Origin: Mastigias papua
Lineage: Eukaryota > Cnidaria > Scyphozoa > Rhizostomeae > Mastigiidae
Direction: 5' to 3'
Length of the DNA: 64,000 bases
Assembly (NCBI GenBank): GCA_964019165.1
Contig: OZ025282.1
Location: 14,764,229 to 14,828,228 of the forward strand
The translations under genes and the position numbers were made by a program. The notes beneath the pieces were generated by a model. The model did not search any database. It saw nothing but the letters and a program-made list of their open reading frames with translations, and was not told where the DNA came from. Below, piece by piece: positions 63,641 to 64,000 of the stretch; positions within the stretch are counted from its first letter, which is position 1, and each line of letters opens with the position of its first letter.

Positions 63641-63649
63641 TATGGAATA

Positions 63650-63730
63650 GTGTACGATAGTGAAGTAAAGTATAATATAGCATAGTACAGTATAGTATTA
63701 CATAGTGTAGTATAGCATAGTATAGTATGT
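63650..63730. repeat. TATAG-rich low-complexity tract
   Basis: Degenerate repeats of tatagtatag / catagtatag over about 80 bp. Confidence 0.8.
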
Positions 63731-64000
63731 TTAGAAATGTTATATCATTAAAATGGTTATATACATTTACATATGGTTCCTTGCTGAGTGTCTGATTTCA
63801 AACTTTATGAAAATACTGAAGGAACATAATGAACTAATGTAAAGTTTCTCTGAGTTCTTCTCCAACTTTAGCCAATGCTCTCTATCAAACTCCAACTTTT
63901 CAAGAAAATGGCTAGGGTCATTACTGGTAAGTTCATTAGGATGAAAGCTAGGACTTAAACCTGCCCCTGTACAGTGTAACTGGCCAGTATCTAGCCCAAT

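Overview
The window is AT-rich non-genic DNA from an animal, most likely an invertebrate. The evidence is a split Helitron-type PIF1 helicase with a GT-AG intron, a decayed hAT transposase relic, and octamer/CCAAT/TATA promoters of animal type. I cannot name the species. No host gene is recognisable.

Positions 1-57716 hold a head-to-tail array of at least thirteen related units of about 2.9-6 kb, here called A to M. Their features suggest Helitron-like rolling-circle elements lying on the minus strand. Each intact unit begins at its right end with a conserved TCTCTATATACTAAG (plus strand: agtatatagaga). It then runs leftward through a zone of splice-donor-like modules and an AT-rich zone with G- and GGT-rich tracts, reaches GACTAGC, and ends in a palindrome (P) of about 530-600 bp. 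P carries a small terminal hairpin, AGCCCGCGTCTAGCGGGCT, just inside a CTAG. Unit boundaries used here are A 1-1952, B 1953-6494, C 6495-11885, D 11886-17004, E 17005-22017, F 22018-27091, G 27092-33079, H 33080-38429, I 38430-43461, J 43462-46990, K 46991-50905, L 50906-54843 and M 54844-57716.

Three features of the array stand out. (1) The palindromes differ between copies, yet the two arms inside each copy are nearly identical, so the arms are being homogenised as pairs. (2) The right end of each unit carries a compact plus-strand promoter: ATTGG, then ATTTGCAT, then exactly 13-14 bp, then TATATA, often with CACGTG upstream. It points outward into the neighbouring palindrome, so transcription would make a hairpin RNA. 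(3) Several palindromes are altered: P8 and P10 have collapsed to about 45 bp, P5 and P9 are half palindromes, and P7 is a chimera. Units F and H are an almost identical recent duplication.

Unit J (43462-46990) differs from the others. Its body holds the only recognisable protein gene, a PIF1/Helitron helicase on the minus strand with motifs I to VI. The helicase is cut off at its N-terminus exactly where the GCTAG|TCTCC start of unit K begins.

Positions 57717-64000 are flanking DNA. They contain a stop-ridden hAT transposase relic (ZNF862-like), a degraded ORF fragment with an HPHGP motif, a short inverted-repeat element and a TATAG-rich low-complexity tract.
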